64,000 bases of DNA from Variovorax sp. Sphag1AA. Its GTDB lineage: Bacteria > Pseudomonadota > Gammaproteobacteria > Burkholderiales > Burkholderiaceae_C. A program made the position numbers and the translations under genes. Every line of letters starts with the position of its first letter. Positions within the stretch are counted from its first letter, which is position 1. Below, one piece after another: positions 1-8,003 of this stretch. Location: NCBI RefSeq assembly GCF_014192575.1, contig NZ_JACHYC010000002.1, positions 620,001 through 684,000 on the forward strand, written 5' to 3'. The notes below the pieces were generated by a model. It was given only the letters and a program-made list of their open reading frames with translations, had not been told where the DNA came from and ran no database searches.

Positions 1-589
1 CCTGCATGCCGCCTTCGGTCCAGCGCACCATGTTGTAGCCGCGGCGCGCGACCAGCTGCTGAGCGGAAGCCGCATCACGCGAATCCGGCCAGACGAACAG
101 GTTGACGACGTGCTGCCCCGACCGGTAGACCAGCGCCGCCACGGCACGCCCTTCGATGTAGTCGAGCCGGGCGCCGATCAGCGGATGGCCTTCTGCCGCG
201 AGATCGACTACCGGCGGAGAGAAATCGAGCTTGCCGGCGAACCAAGGCTTGACGGTGTGATGGTCCGTCGACGCCACATCCATCAGATGCCCGGCCATGA
301 GCGAACGGATGTGGCTGTCGGTGACCGCGTCGTCGAGCGCATTGGTCGCTGTGCCCAGCAGCAAGACGAACGACAGGCCCCACGCCGTGGCGGCACCCGC
401 GCCGAAGAGTCCAATTGCCTGCAGCCAGCGCGGGCGTGCCTTCGGGCGCGGTGGCGGCACGTAGGTCGGCGCGCCTTCCGCGTTCCGCACGCCCGCACGG
501 ATGCGTTCGGCCAGCGCGGGCGGCGGCGCATGCCGCGTGGCGTCCCGCCGGATCAGCTTGCCGAGATCGTCCGCTTCAGTGGGTTGCAT
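1..589 (-). CDS. anti-sigma factor, membrane anchored (3' end outside window)
   Basis: The reading frame is open from the ATG at 589 to the left edge, so the C-terminus is missing. It starts inside the end of the ECF sigma gene (14-bp overlap), the usual arrangement of a sigma factor and its cognate anti-sigma. About 70 cytosolic residues rich in charged amino acids are followed by a single hydrophobic segment (LFGAGAATAWGLSFVLLL, residues about 61-80) and a periplasmic part. This matches the short transmembrane anti-sigma family seen beside ECF genes in Burkholderiales. I see no clear zinc-binding HxxxCxxC motif in the N-terminal part. Expected role: hold the sigma factor inactive at the inner membrane until an envelope or oxidative signal. 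The signal is not deducible. Confidence 0.8.
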   Translation of the reverse strand, partial: MQPTEADDLGKLIRRDATRHAPPPALAERIRAGVRNAEGAPTYVPPPRPKARPRWLQAIGLFGAGAATAWGLSFVLLLGTATNALDDAVTDSHIRSLMAGHLMDVASTDHHTVKPWFAGKLDFSPPVVDLAAEGHPLIGARLDYIEGRAVAALVYRSGQHVVNLFVWPDSRDAASAQQLVARRGYNMVRWTEGGMQ

Positions 590-1151
590 CGCGATGGGCT
601 CCTGGTTTGTCGGGTGGCGCTTCCTCCTGGAGCGCATTGCGCAGCAGCGCGCGGGCGCGGGAGAGGCGCGACATCACCGTCCCGACCGGGATGCCGGCAA
701 TGCGCGCAATTTCCTCGTACGACATGTCTTCCATCTCGCGAAGCACGATGACCTCGCGGAACGGCGGTGCGAGCGCTTCGATGGCCGCATCGATGCGCCG
801 GCCGAGGGCGCGCTGTTCCCAAGCCGCAGCGGGATCGCCGCCGTCGCGCTGTGCTGCGCCGATGCCGGCGTCCTCCGTGCCGGCATCGCGAAACTCGTCG
901 AACTCCACCTGATCCGCCAGATGGCGCGACTGGCGCATCGTGTCGTAGCACGCGTTGCGCACGATGCCCAGCAGCCACGGCCGCGCATCGCCGCCGCGCA
1001 GGTCGTCGAAGAATCGGAACGCGCGCAAGTAGGCCTCCTGCACCGCGTCTTCGGCCTGCTGGTCGTCGCGCAGCAGCCAGCGCGCCAGGTTGTACGCGGC
1101 GGGCAGGTGCGGCAGGGCCGCGGTCTCGAATCGGCGGGTGCGGTCGTTCAA
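576..1151 (-). CDS. ECF-family RNA polymerase sigma factor
   Basis: A 191-residue sigma-70 family protein. Region 2 lies at about residues 15-80 (YNLARWLLRDD, AEDAVQEAYLRAF, PWLLGIVRNACYD) and region 4 at about 125-175 (FREVIVLREMEDMSYEEIA, GTVMSRLSRARALLR). No region 1 or 3, as expected for ECF factors. No ATG lies in frame at the N-terminus; I chose the TTG at 1151 because AAGGGGAAG sits about 6 bases upstream. The gene is followed by the overlapping anti-sigma gene, so both are probably made and regulated together. A 222-bp gap separates it from the divergent DedA gene. The target regulon is unknown. Confidence 0.88.
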   Translation of the reverse strand: MNDRTRRFETAALPHLPAAYNLARWLLRDDQQAEDAVQEAYLRAFRFFDDLRGGDARPWLLGIVRNACYDTMRQSRHLADQVEFDEFRDAGTEDAGIGAAQRDGGDPAAAWEQRALGRRIDAAIEALAPPFREVIVLREMEDMSYEEIARIAGIPVGTVMSRLSRARALLRNALQEEAPPDKPGAHRDATH

Positions 1152-1373
1152 CGCTGTCTTCCCCTTGCATGACGGGGCACGTCGCAGGTTTATTCCCGAA
1201 CGGGCGGGACAGGCGGCGCCGCCGTCATGCACAGCGCGATTCTGTTCCTTCCCGCCCCATCGGGGAGCCCTTTCACGGCTGGAAGGCGCTACGCTCTGGC
1301 CAGTCCAACAACCAGAGCCGCCCGCCATGCCGATGCCTCCCGCTGTCTGCCTGTTGCCTCCGGGGAGCTTCGC

Positions 1374-2318
1374 ATGGAGCAGCTGAGCCTGCTTCTGGTG
1401 GAACACGCCATCGCGGTCGTGTTCGTCGCCACCTTCTGTGCGCGGGTGGGGCTGCCGGTGCCGGCGTCGCCGCTGCTCGTGGTGGCCGGTGCGCTGGCCG
1501 CAATCGCGCAGCCGGTGTTGCTGGTGGGCATGGTGGCCGCGTCCTGGATCGCGAACCTGCTCGGCGATGCCGTCTGGTTCTATGCGGGGCGGCTCTATGG
1601 CTACCGTTTCATGCGGCTGCTCTGCAAGATCTCGATGTCGCCAGATTCCTGTGTGCGCCGCAGCGAAACGCTGATCGGCCGATGGGGCGGGATGTCGCTG
1701 GTGCTGGCGAAGTTCGTGCCGGGCGTGTCGGTGATCGCGCCGCCCATGGCGGGTGCGCTGGGGATGTCGTCGTGGCGTTTCGTGGCGTTCGACACCGCCG
1801 CTGCGCTGCTGTGGACCGGCATCTTCCTCGCGCTGGGCTGGATCTTCCGCGACCAGATCCAGGCGGTGCTCGATGCCATGTCGCAGGCGGGCGGCATCGC
1901 CATCGTGGCGCTCGTCGTCGTGCTCGCCGTGATGCTCGCGGTGCGCTACTGGCGGCGCCGCACCTTCATGCGCCTGACCGGCATGCCGCGCGTGACCGTC
2001 GGCGAGCTGTTGACGATGATGGACGGCGAACCGCCGCCGATCGTCATCGACGTGCGCGGCGAGGCAGGCGTGCAGGTGGATCCGCGGCGCATTCCCGGTG
2101 CCCTCGCGATCGCGCTCAAGGACATCCAGCAGAGGCGCGTCGAGTTGCCCTTCGAAGGCGGCGACCGCGAGGTCGTGCTCTATTGCAGTTGCCCGAACGA
2201 GGTCTCGGCCGCGCTGGGCGCGCAGGCGTTGGCTTCGCGGGGCATCAAGCGGGCGCGACCGCTGGCGGGTGGGCTCGAGGCATGGGTCGAGGCGGGGCAC
2301 CCCACCTACAACGGTTGA
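1374..2318 (+). CDS. DedA-family membrane protein fused to a rhodanese domain
   Basis: A 314-residue fusion. Residues 1-190 are a DedA/SNARE-associated membrane domain (GLPVPASPLLVVAGALA, then FVPGVSVIAPPMAGALGMS), a family of lipid scramblase or undecaprenyl-phosphate flippase candidates. Residues about 205-310 form a rhodanese-like domain with substrate-loop cysteines in YCSCPNE, placed on the cytoplasmic side. Start: ATG 1374 with GGGGAG upstream; longer in-frame starts lack a ribosome site. The fused architecture recurs in Burkholderiales, but the substrate of the sulfurtransferase part is not known. It is divergent from the sigma factor and ends 1 base before the convergent MFS gene. Confidence 0.85.
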   Translation: MEQLSLLLVEHAIAVVFVATFCARVGLPVPASPLLVVAGALAAIAQPVLLVGMVAASWIANLLGDAVWFYAGRLYGYRFMRLLCKISMSPDSCVRRSETLIGRWGGMSLVLAKFVPGVSVIAPPMAGALGMSSWRFVAFDTAAALLWTGIFLALGWIFRDQIQAVLDAMSQAGGIAIVALVVVLAVMLAVRYWRRRTFMRLTGMPRVTVGELLTMMDGEPPPIVIDVRGEAGVQVDPRRIPGALAIALKDIQQRRVELPFEGGDREVVLYCSCPNEVSAALGAQALASRGIKRARPLAGGLEAWVEAGHPTYNG

Positions 2319-2319
2319 A

Positions 2320-3765
2320 TCAGGCGCGCGGCCCTGGCGCGTCGTGCGGCGCGGACCCGAGAGGCGGCGCGATCTCCTCGAGCGGCTTGCGCTCCGCATC
2401 CACCGCCCAGCGCCATGCGATCGATCCGGCCACGATGACCAGCACCGCGCCGACTGCATAGCCGATCGCCACCGCGCCGCGGCTGCCGGTCTCGATCAGC
2501 GCACCGAAGAGCGCCGGCGCGACGAAGCCTCCCGCACCCGTGCCGACCGCATAGAAGATCGATATCGCGATGGCACGCATCTCCAGCGGAAAGACCTCGC
2601 TCACCGTGAGATAGGCCGAGCTCGCGGCGGCCGACGCAAGGAAGAACACCGCCGACCAGCACAGGGCCTGGCTGCGTGCATCGAGAAGGCCCTGCATGAA
2701 GGCCCATCCGGTCAGCCCAAGCCCGATACCCGAGCACACATAGGTCAGCGCGATCATCCGCCGCCGGCCCACGCGGTCGAACAACGGCCCGAGGATCAGC
2801 GGCCCGAGCACATTGCCGAGCGCAAAGGGAAAGATGTAGAGCGCGACCCTGCCTTCGGGCACGCCGTGGAATCGCGTGAGCACCAGCGCGTAGGTGAAGA
2901 AGATCGCGTTGTAGAAGAAGGCCTGCGAAATCATCAGCGCCAGCGCGACCATGCTGCGCTGTGGATAGCGACGCAGCAGCACATGCAGCACTTCACGCCA
3001 GCCGGGCTCGGCGCGTGCGCCGAAGTGCACATGGCCGACGGCGGCTGGCAGCGGACCGTGCTGCTTCGCCACTTCTTGCTCGATGCGCCGCACGATGGCT
3101 TCGGCTTCTTCCGCTCGGCCGTGCGCGATCAGCCAGCGCGGGCTTTCCGGCACGTCGCGCCGCACCAGCAGGATCGCCAGCGCGAGCACCGCGCCCAATG
3201 CGAAGCCGACGCGCCAGCCGGCCACCGGCCCCAACACGCGCGGGTCGAGCAGCCACAGGCTCACTCCCGCACCCAGTGCCGCCCCGATCCAGAAGCTGCC
3301 GTTGATTGCGAGGTTCACTCGCCCGCGCACACGCGCCGGAATCAACTCGTCGATGGCGGAGTTGATGGCCGCGTACTCGCCACCGATGCCCAGCCCGGTC
3401 GCGAAGCGGCAAGCGGCGAAGAAGGCGAAGCCGGTCGAAAGAGAGGTCGCCAGCGTCGCGACCGCGTAGACCGCGAGCGTCAACAGAAACAGCCGCTTGC
3501 GGCCGAGCCGGTCCGCCAACCGTCCGAAGACCAGCGCGCCGATCACCGCCCCCGCGATATAGAGCGATCCGGACCAGCCGATCTGCGTCGCGGTCAGCGC
3601 CAGCGTGTCCGGCCGTTCCAGCACGCCGCCGAGCGAGCCGACCAGGGTGACCTCCAGCCCGTCGAGCACCCACGCCACGCCGAGCGCGATGACGACACGC
3701 CAATGCCAGCGTGACCAGGGCAGGCGATCGAGGCGGGCCGGGATGTCGCTTCGATCGATGCGCAC
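2320..3765 (-). CDS. MFS transporter, metabolite:H+ symporter type
   Basis: A 481-residue protein with about 12 hydrophobic helices and the MFS signatures GRLADRLGRKRLF between helices 2 and 3 and PESPRWLIAHGR after helix 6, typical of the sugar-porter/aromatic-acid branch. Helix 1 contains WVLDGLEVT, a position where related carriers have an acidic coupling residue. It starts with GTG at 3765 preceded by GGGGGA; no better ATG is in frame. It lies 24 bp downstream of ureD on the same strand, so cotranscription is possible, but the substrate cannot be told from sequence. Confidence 0.85.
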   Translation of the reverse strand: MRIDRSDIPARLDRLPWSRWHWRVVIALGVAWVLDGLEVTLVGSLGGVLERPDTLALTATQIGWSGSLYIAGAVIGALVFGRLADRLGRKRLFLLTLAVYAVATLATSLSTGFAFFAACRFATGLGIGGEYAAINSAIDELIPARVRGRVNLAINGSFWIGAALGAGVSLWLLDPRVLGPVAGWRVGFALGAVLALAILLVRRDVPESPRWLIAHGRAEEAEAIVRRIEQEVAKQHGPLPAAVGHVHFGARAEPGWREVLHVLLRRYPQRSMVALALMISQAFFYNAIFFTYALVLTRFHGVPEGRVALYIFPFALGNVLGPLILGPLFDRVGRRRMIALTYVCSGIGLGLTGWAFMQGLLDARSQALCWSAVFFLASAAASSAYLTVSEVFPLEMRAIAISIFYAVGTGAGGFVAPALFGALIETGSRGAVAIGYAVGAVLVIVAGSIAWRWAVDAERKPLEEIAPPLGSAPHDAPGPRA

Positions 3766-3789
3766 GTCGGCGTCCCCCGGATGGCGCGG

Positions 3790-4620
3790 CTACATCGCCC
3801 AGATACGAGGCGGCTGGCCCGGGAGCTTCCAGAGTTCGGCGCGCCAGGCCATCCAGACCTGGCGCAGCAGCTGCATTGCCGGTTCGACCACCGGCGCCAG
3901 CGCGCGCAGCACGATGACCTCGGCGTGCGGACTGGTGACGCCGGCGCTTTCTTGCAGCGAATGCCGCTCGATCAGCGACCGCGCCGCATCGAGCGCCGCT
4001 TCACGCCGCTCGCGGGCAATCGGCGAGCCGGCGACGAAGAAGATCGATGCGATGCAGCGATGCCCTGCAAAGCCGAGCGGACTCTGCAGCAGCCGCAGAT
4101 CGCTTGCGTCGATTCGCCCGCGCTCCAGCCAGACGCCCGGCGCCTCGATGTGCTGCTGCAGCGTGCCGTGCTCGAAAGGCTTGCCTGCATTGGGCAGGCC
4201 GAGCGCGGTCACGTCCCAGCCGATGAGTTCGGCGCCCGGTGCGACACGCAGGGTCAGCCGGTTCTCGGCGCGGCAGCCGCTGTAGCAGATGGCTTCGAGC
4301 GGCAGCCATTCGAGGCGTGCGCCGGGCTCGAGCGTGAGTTCTGTGCGCTGGCGAGCGAGCTCACCCTCAGAGCGGTAGAAGCGGCTGGCACCCGGGGTGG
4401 TGATCAGTCCGTGGCTCCCCGAGGCGGCTCGCACGCGGATGTCCAGCGTGTCGCCACTCACCAGCCCGCCGGGTGGATGCACCAGTACGTTGTGGCAGAC
4501 CGCGTCGCCCTCGGGATAGAGGCTCTGGAGAATGCGCAGCGGCCCGTCGTGTCGGAAGCGCGCGGTGCTGCGTTGTTGTTCGAGACGGTAGTCGAGGTCG
4601 AGTTGCGCGTGCCAGGGCAT
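3790..4620 (-). CDS. ureD: urease accessory protein UreD (isolated copy)
   Basis: A 276-residue UreD/UreH protein with family landmarks LVSGDTLDIRV, TPGASRFYRS, LPLEAICYSGC and GWDVTALGLPNAGKPF. UreD is the scaffold that docks on apo-urease and with UreF and UreG delivers nickel and CO2 to the active site in the cytosol. Normally ureD heads the ureABC-EFG operon; here the gene downstream is an MFS carrier and upstream is a small unknown gene, so no urease subunit is adjacent. It is either a detached member of the system with the rest elsewhere, or a second copy. Family assignment is firm; the function of this copy is inference. Confidence 0.9.
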   Translation of the reverse strand: MPWHAQLDLDYRLEQQRSTARFRHDGPLRILQSLYPEGDAVCHNVLVHPPGGLVSGDTLDIRVRAASGSHGLITTPGASRFYRSEGELARQRTELTLEPGARLEWLPLEAICYSGCRAENRLTLRVAPGAELIGWDVTALGLPNAGKPFEHGTLQQHIEAPGVWLERGRIDASDLRLLQSPLGFAGHRCIASIFFVAGSPIARERREAALDAARSLIERHSLQESAGVTSPHAEVIVLRALAPVVEPAMQLLRQVWMAWRAELWKLPGQPPRIWAM

Positions 4621-4646
4621 GGACCGAGTGTAGGGATTTCGCGTGC

Positions 4647-5066
4647 TCAGCGATGACGAAGTGCCTCGGGTGCATGGATCGCTTCACCGAGCGCGGCGTG
4701 GAGGGCAGACGCGTCCGCCCTGGAAAGAAGGAAGCCCGATTCGACGCCGCGATCGGTCTGCAGGCACAGGGCGACTGCGTCGTCGACACCGGTCCGCTCG
4801 GCGCTCCATTGCGTCACCGGGTAGGCAATCAGCGCGCTGTTCAAGCGGCTACGCGCCTGCAGTGCCGCGTCGAGGCGGGGGAGTGCGCGCATCAACTGGT
4901 GGAGCGCCCAGGACGGAAGCTGCATTCGATATGTTCCGTTTTGCATATCGACGAATCCGAGAACGAATCCATTCTCTTGCTCAAGAAGCTCGACGCAATC
5001 GAGTTCTACACGCTGAATCACTTGGGATTTTGTGTCGTCCGATCGTTGCATCTGCAGCCAGTCCAT
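4647..5066 (-). CDS. hypothetical protein, 139 aa
   Basis: I do not recognise this family. From the ATG at 5066 it encodes about 139 residues, mostly predicted alpha/beta and soluble, beginning MDWLQMQRSDD and ending EALRHR; an alternative ATG lies at 5051. There is no signal peptide or membrane segment. A longer in-frame extension to 5315 would run antisense through the molbindin gene and is rejected. It lies 26 bp upstream of ureD on the same strand, so the two may be cotranscribed. It contains an internal ModE-like palindrome and is divergent from the molbindin gene, which may link it to molybdate control. Confidence 0.55.
   Translation of the reverse strand: MDWLQMQRSDDTKSQVIQRVELDCVELLEQENGFVLGFVDMQNGTYRMQLPSWALHQLMRALPRLDAALQARSRLNSALIAYPVTQWSAERTGVDDAVALCLQTDRGVESGFLLSRADASALHAALGEAIHAPEALRHR
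4927..4950. promoter_or_regulatory. candidate ModE-type palindrome inside a coding region
   Basis: CGATATG at 4927-4933 and CATATCG at 4944-4950 form a perfect 7-bp inverted repeat with a 10-bp spacer. The total of 24 bp and the AT-rich half sites resemble, from memory, the 24-bp E. coli modA operator. It lies inside the 139-aa gene about 205 bp upstream of the molbindin start, an unusual place, so it may be coincidental. Confidence 0.3.
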
Positions 5067-5082
5067 GGGAATGTGCTTCGTC

Positions 5083-5108
5083 CGTGATGTACAGCGAAGC
5101 ATATCGTG
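5083..5108. promoter_or_regulatory. candidate ModE operator between divergent genes
   Basis: CGTGATGT (5083-5090), ten bases, then ATATCGTG (5101-5108). The left half site and the 26-bp length are identical to a second element at 9462-9487 beside the modE gene. It lies between the start of the unknown gene (5066) and molbindin (5155), where it could control both. Confidence 0.45.
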
Positions 5109-5154
5109 TGATCGCAGCTCGGTGAGTAAACTGCGCGTTTTCACGGAGTCCACC

Positions 5155-5364
5155 ATGAAAATCAGCGCCCGCAACGTTCTTCCCGGCAAGGTTGTGTCCA
5201 TCGTCCGGGGGCCCGTCACCACGGAAGTCACGCTCGAAATCGCTCCTGGTGTGCAGGTGGTCTCGACGATCACCAGCAGCTCGGCCCAGTCGCTCAACCT
5301 CTCGGAGGGCGGCAAGGCTTATGCGGTGATCAAGGCGTCGAGCGTGATGGTCGGCACGGACTGA
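5155..5364 (+). CDS. single-domain molybdate-binding protein (TOBE/Mop, molbindin)
   Basis: A 69-residue Mop/TOBE domain: it starts MKISARN and continues with GKVVSIVRG, TTEVTLEIAPG and ends with AYAVIKASSVMVG. Such small proteins form oligomers that bind molybdate or tungstate in the cytosol as a buffer. The start ATG 5155 has CACGGAG upstream. It converges on modC 24 bp downstream. Because the ModC encoded next door lacks its usual C-terminal TOBE domain, this protein may supply the missing oxyanion-sensing unit (inference). Confidence 0.9.
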   Translation: MKISARNVLPGKVVSIVRGPVTTEVTLEIAPGVQVVSTITSSSAQSLNLSEGGKAYAVIKASSVMVGTD

Positions 5365-5387
5365 GGCTCTCGTGGCGCGCCGCGACT

Positions 5388-6167
5388 CTACCCACCGTGG
5401 AGCAGGCGGCGCAGCTTCCTGCGCTCGGGTGTTTCCTCGAGCCGCGCGGGCACGCCGAGCTTCTGCGTCATCAGCGATCGGCTGGTGCCGTCGCGCAGAT
5501 TGACTTCCTGGGTCACCTGGCCAGCCTCATAGACGAAAGCGACGTCGGCCAGGTCGAGCACGTCGTCGATGTCGTGGGTGATCATCAGCACCGGAATGCC
5601 CCACTCGCGCTGCATTGCGGCGAGATCTTGCCGCACGGCGCTGCGCAGCATGGGGTTGAGTGCCGCGAAGGGCTCGTCCAGCAGCAGAACCTTCGGGCGG
5701 CACGCCAGCGCACGCGCCAGCGCCACGCGCTGCTGCTGTCCGCCGGACAGGGTGCGCGGACGGCTGTCGGCCATGGCGCCCAGATCGAAGCTGCGCAGCA
5801 GGGCGTCCACCTGCTCGGCGTCTTCGTGCGAAAGACGCCGCTTGCGCCACGAGGTGAGCCCGAACGCCACGTTCTCGCGCACCGTGAGGTGCGGAAACAG
5901 CGCGTAGTTCTGGAACAGGTAGCCGATGCGCCGCTCGGGCGTCGGCACGTCGATGCCCTGAGCGGAATCGAACAGCGTGCGGTCGTCGACCTTGATATGT
6001 CCGCGCGATGGGTGGAGCAGCCCGGCGATGGCCTGGAAGGTCAGCGACTTGCCGGCGCCGGATGGGCCGTAGAGTGCGGCAAAAGGAACGTCCGTGGCAA
6101 AGCGCGCCGCGAGGTCGAAGCGGCGCGTGCCGTCAGTGACTGTCAGTTGCAGGTCGACGTCGATCAC
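5388..6167 (-). CDS. modC: molybdate ABC transporter ATP-binding protein, short form
   Basis: An ABC ATPase of 259 residues with Walker A GPSGAGKS (34-41), Q-loop in FQNYALFPHL, signature LSGGQQQR (about 140), Walker B LLLDEPF and H-loop MITHD. It energises molybdate import with ModB and ModA. It starts with GTG at 6167, overlapping the modA stop by 4 bases (GTGA), so it is translationally coupled. E. coli ModC is roughly 350 residues because of a C-terminal TOBE domain; this protein ends soon after the nucleotide-binding domain and lacks it. Confidence 0.9.
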   Translation of the reverse strand: MIDVDLQLTVTDGTRRFDLAARFATDVPFAALYGPSGAGKSLTFQAIAGLLHPSRGHIKVDDRTLFDSAQGIDVPTPERRIGYLFQNYALFPHLTVRENVAFGLTSWRKRRLSHEDAEQVDALLRSFDLGAMADSRPRTLSGGQQQRVALARALACRPKVLLLDEPFAALNPMLRSAVRQDLAAMQREWGIPVLMITHDIDDVLDLADVAFVYEAGQVTQEVNLRDGTSRSLMTQKLGVPARLEETPERRKLRRLLHGG

Positions 6168-6925
6168 GGCTTGCCGAAGCCGAAGCGCGTCAGCACCGCC
6201 TGCGCCTGCTCGGTGGAAAGGAACGCGATGAAATCCTTTGCCAACGCCTTCTCCTTGCTCTCGGCAGTCACGGCGATCGGATAGGACACGGGCGTGTGGC
6301 CGGTCGCCGTGAGCACCACGCGCACCTTGTCGCCCATCACGGCGGCATCGGTACGGTACACGAAGCCGGCTTCCGCTTCACCGCGGCTGACGTAGTCGAG
6401 CACCTGGCGGACGCTGTCGGCCTGCACGAAACGGGGTTCGAGCGGAGCCCAGAGTTTGGCGGCCTCGAGCGCCTCGCGCGTGTAGCGGCCAACCGGCACG
6501 GTCGCAGTCTTGCCGATGGCGATCTTCTTCACGTTGGGGCCGGTGAGGTCCTGCAGCGTCTTGAGGCCGGCGCCGCCCTGGGCGGGCTCGATCAGCACGA
6601 GGCTGTTGGTCGCGAAGTCCTTGCGCGTGGCGGTATCGATCAGCTTCTGGGTCACGGCGCGGTCCATGGTTTCCTGGTCGGCGCTGGCGAACACGTCGAC
6701 CGGCGCACCCTGGCTGATCTGCTGGAGGAGCACGCCCGAGGCCGCGAAGTTGAAGCGCACGGTCGCGCCCGGCTTGCTCGCCTCGAACTTGGTGCCGATT
6801 TCCTTGAAGGCATCGGTCAGGCTCGCGGCAGCCGACACCGTGAGCTGCTGCGCCATGGCGCCAACCGGCAGCGCCAAGGCGAGAACGATGGAAGCAAGGC
6901 GGGTGGCGAGACGGGACGTGCGCAT
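6164..6925 (-). CDS. modA: molybdate ABC transporter periplasmic binding protein
   Basis: A 253-residue ModA. Residues 1-25 are a Sec signal peptide ending at AMAQ. The mature part carries AASLTDAFKEIGTKFE, VRFNFAASGVLLQQI and PVDVFASADQETMD, the ModA landmarks for binding molybdate or tungstate in the periplasm. The start ATG 6925 is preceded by AAGGAG. It is the middle gene of modB-modA-modC; gene order here places modB first, unlike the E. coli modABC order. Confidence 0.95.
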   Translation of the reverse strand: MRTSRLATRLASIVLALALPVGAMAQQLTVSAAASLTDAFKEIGTKFEASKPGATVRFNFAASGVLLQQISQGAPVDVFASADQETMDRAVTQKLIDTATRKDFATNSLVLIEPAQGGAGLKTLQDLTGPNVKKIAIGKTATVPVGRYTREALEAAKLWAPLEPRFVQADSVRQVLDYVSRGEAEAGFVYRTDAAVMGDKVRVVLTATGHTPVSYPIAVTAESKEKALAKDFIAFLSTEQAQAVLTRFGFGKP

Positions 6926-6942
6926 GAAGGGGCTCCTTGGCG

Positions 6943-7620
6943 TCAGCGGAGTGAGAAAAACCGGTTCGACAGAACCAGCACGGTGATCGAAAGCAATGAC
7001 GTGACGACGACCAGCACCAGCGCGAGGTCGTCGTTGCCGGCCTGCGCGGCGTCATAGATGGCCATGGACAGGGTCTGCGTCTGCTTGGGGATCGAGCCCG
7101 CGACCATCAGCGACGCGCCGAACTCGCCCATGGCACGCGCAAAGGCGAGCAGCGTGCCCGCGAGGATGCCCGGCCACGCGAGCGGCAGCGTCACACGCAG
7201 GAAAACGGACAGGGGGGACTGGCGCAACGTGCTGGCCGCCGCCTCGAGCGATCGGTCCACATGCTCGAACGCCGCGCTGGCCGACTTGAGCACCAGCGGC
7301 AGCGCCACCACCGCCGAGGCCACGACCGCGCCGTGCCAGCTGAAGATGATCGTGTAGTCGAAATGCTCGCGCAGCCAGGCGCCGAGCGGGCTGCGCCGGC
7401 CGGCCGCAACGAGGATTCCGTAGCCGATGACGGTGGGTGGCAGCACCAGCGGCAGCATGAACAGCGACTCAAGGACCGGGGAGCCCGGAAACGGCTTCCG
7501 CGCGAAGAGCCAGCCCAGCATGACGCCTGCCACCAGTGCGAGCAGCGTCGCAAAGGTCGCGACCTTGACCGAGAGCACCAGAGGTGACCAGTCCATCGAT
7601 GAAAGGAAGGCGATCGTCAT
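6943..7620 (-). CDS. modB: molybdate ABC transporter permease
   Basis: A 225-residue permease with about five membrane helices and the ABC coupling-loop motif in RSLEAAASTLRQSP followed by GILAGTLLAFARAMGEFGASLMVAG, typical of ModB. It forms the homodimeric channel with ModC. I used ATG 7620; an alternative is 7596, and neither has a strong ribosome site. It is the first gene of the three-gene operon, with modA 17 bp downstream. Confidence 0.93.
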   Translation of the reverse strand: MTIAFLSSMDWSPLVLSVKVATFATLLALVAGVMLGWLFARKPFPGSPVLESLFMLPLVLPPTVIGYGILVAAGRRSPLGAWLREHFDYTIIFSWHGAVVASAVVALPLVLKSASAAFEHVDRSLEAAASTLRQSPLSVFLRVTLPLAWPGILAGTLLAFARAMGEFGASLMVAGSIPKQTQTLSMAIYDAAQAGNDDLALVLVVVTSLLSITVLVLSNRFFSLR

Positions 7621-7701
7621 GCACTTGAGGGAATGACGGCATTGTTACACATGGAAAACAAGGAGTAGAAGGGCGCAAGTGTCGATCAAGAAAAGATCAA
7701 T

Positions 7702-7725
7702 CTTCATATACTCACCGATACAGCG
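7702..7725 (-). promoter_or_regulatory. weak ModE-like site upstream of modB
   Basis: Read on the minus strand, CGCTGTAT, eight bases, then ATATGAAG: the same length and spacing as the E. coli modA operator as I remember it, but the half sites are only partly symmetrical (4 of 8). It lies about 85 bp upstream of the modB start. Offered only because of its position. Confidence 0.25.
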
Positions 7726-7769
7726 ATGAGGCAAGATCGCGACTGCAAGCAACTGAACCCAGTCACACC

Positions 7770-8003
7770 ATGCGACATCCCGAGTACGACACCGTGGTTC
7801 GCTCCGTCGACGGAAGGCCGGAGCTTCGTCGCGTCGCCGAAGTCCATGAATGGCGTGTCGAGCAGGAGCTGGACTCCAGCCGCTTCGTGATCTCGGTAGT
7901 GACCGCGGGCGGCGAGGCGCAGTCCTTCCTGGTTGCGCTCGCGGATGCTCAGGACATCGGCGACGTCCTGAGCCGCAAGGCGGGCGCCGCCTGCGGAGGA
8001 TGA
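7770..8003 (+). CDS. small hypothetical protein, 77 aa
   Basis: A 77-residue soluble acidic protein of unknown family. It has no signal peptide or membrane segment, and no Cys cluster beyond a single C-terminal Cys. Its stop overlaps the next start as ATGA, and a GCGGAGG ribosome site for the next gene lies in its last codons, so it is cotranscribed and probably translationally coupled with the nitroreductase. It is divergent from modB. Confidence 0.6.
   Translation: MRHPEYDTVVRSVDGRPELRRVAEVHEWRVEQELDSSRFVISVVTAGGEAQSFLVALADAQDIGDVLSRKAGAACGG

Noticed and set aside
576..2459. A 627-codon minus-strand frame joining the sigma factor to a region antisense to the DedA gene
   Set aside because: Only the last 191 codons are sigma factor; the upstream part is low-complexity Arg/His shadow of the DedA-rhodanese gene.
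4647..5315. Longer 222-residue version of the small gene upstream of ureD
   Set aside because: The extension is antisense to the complete molbindin gene and crosses the divergent promoter region; ATG 5066 is more plausible.
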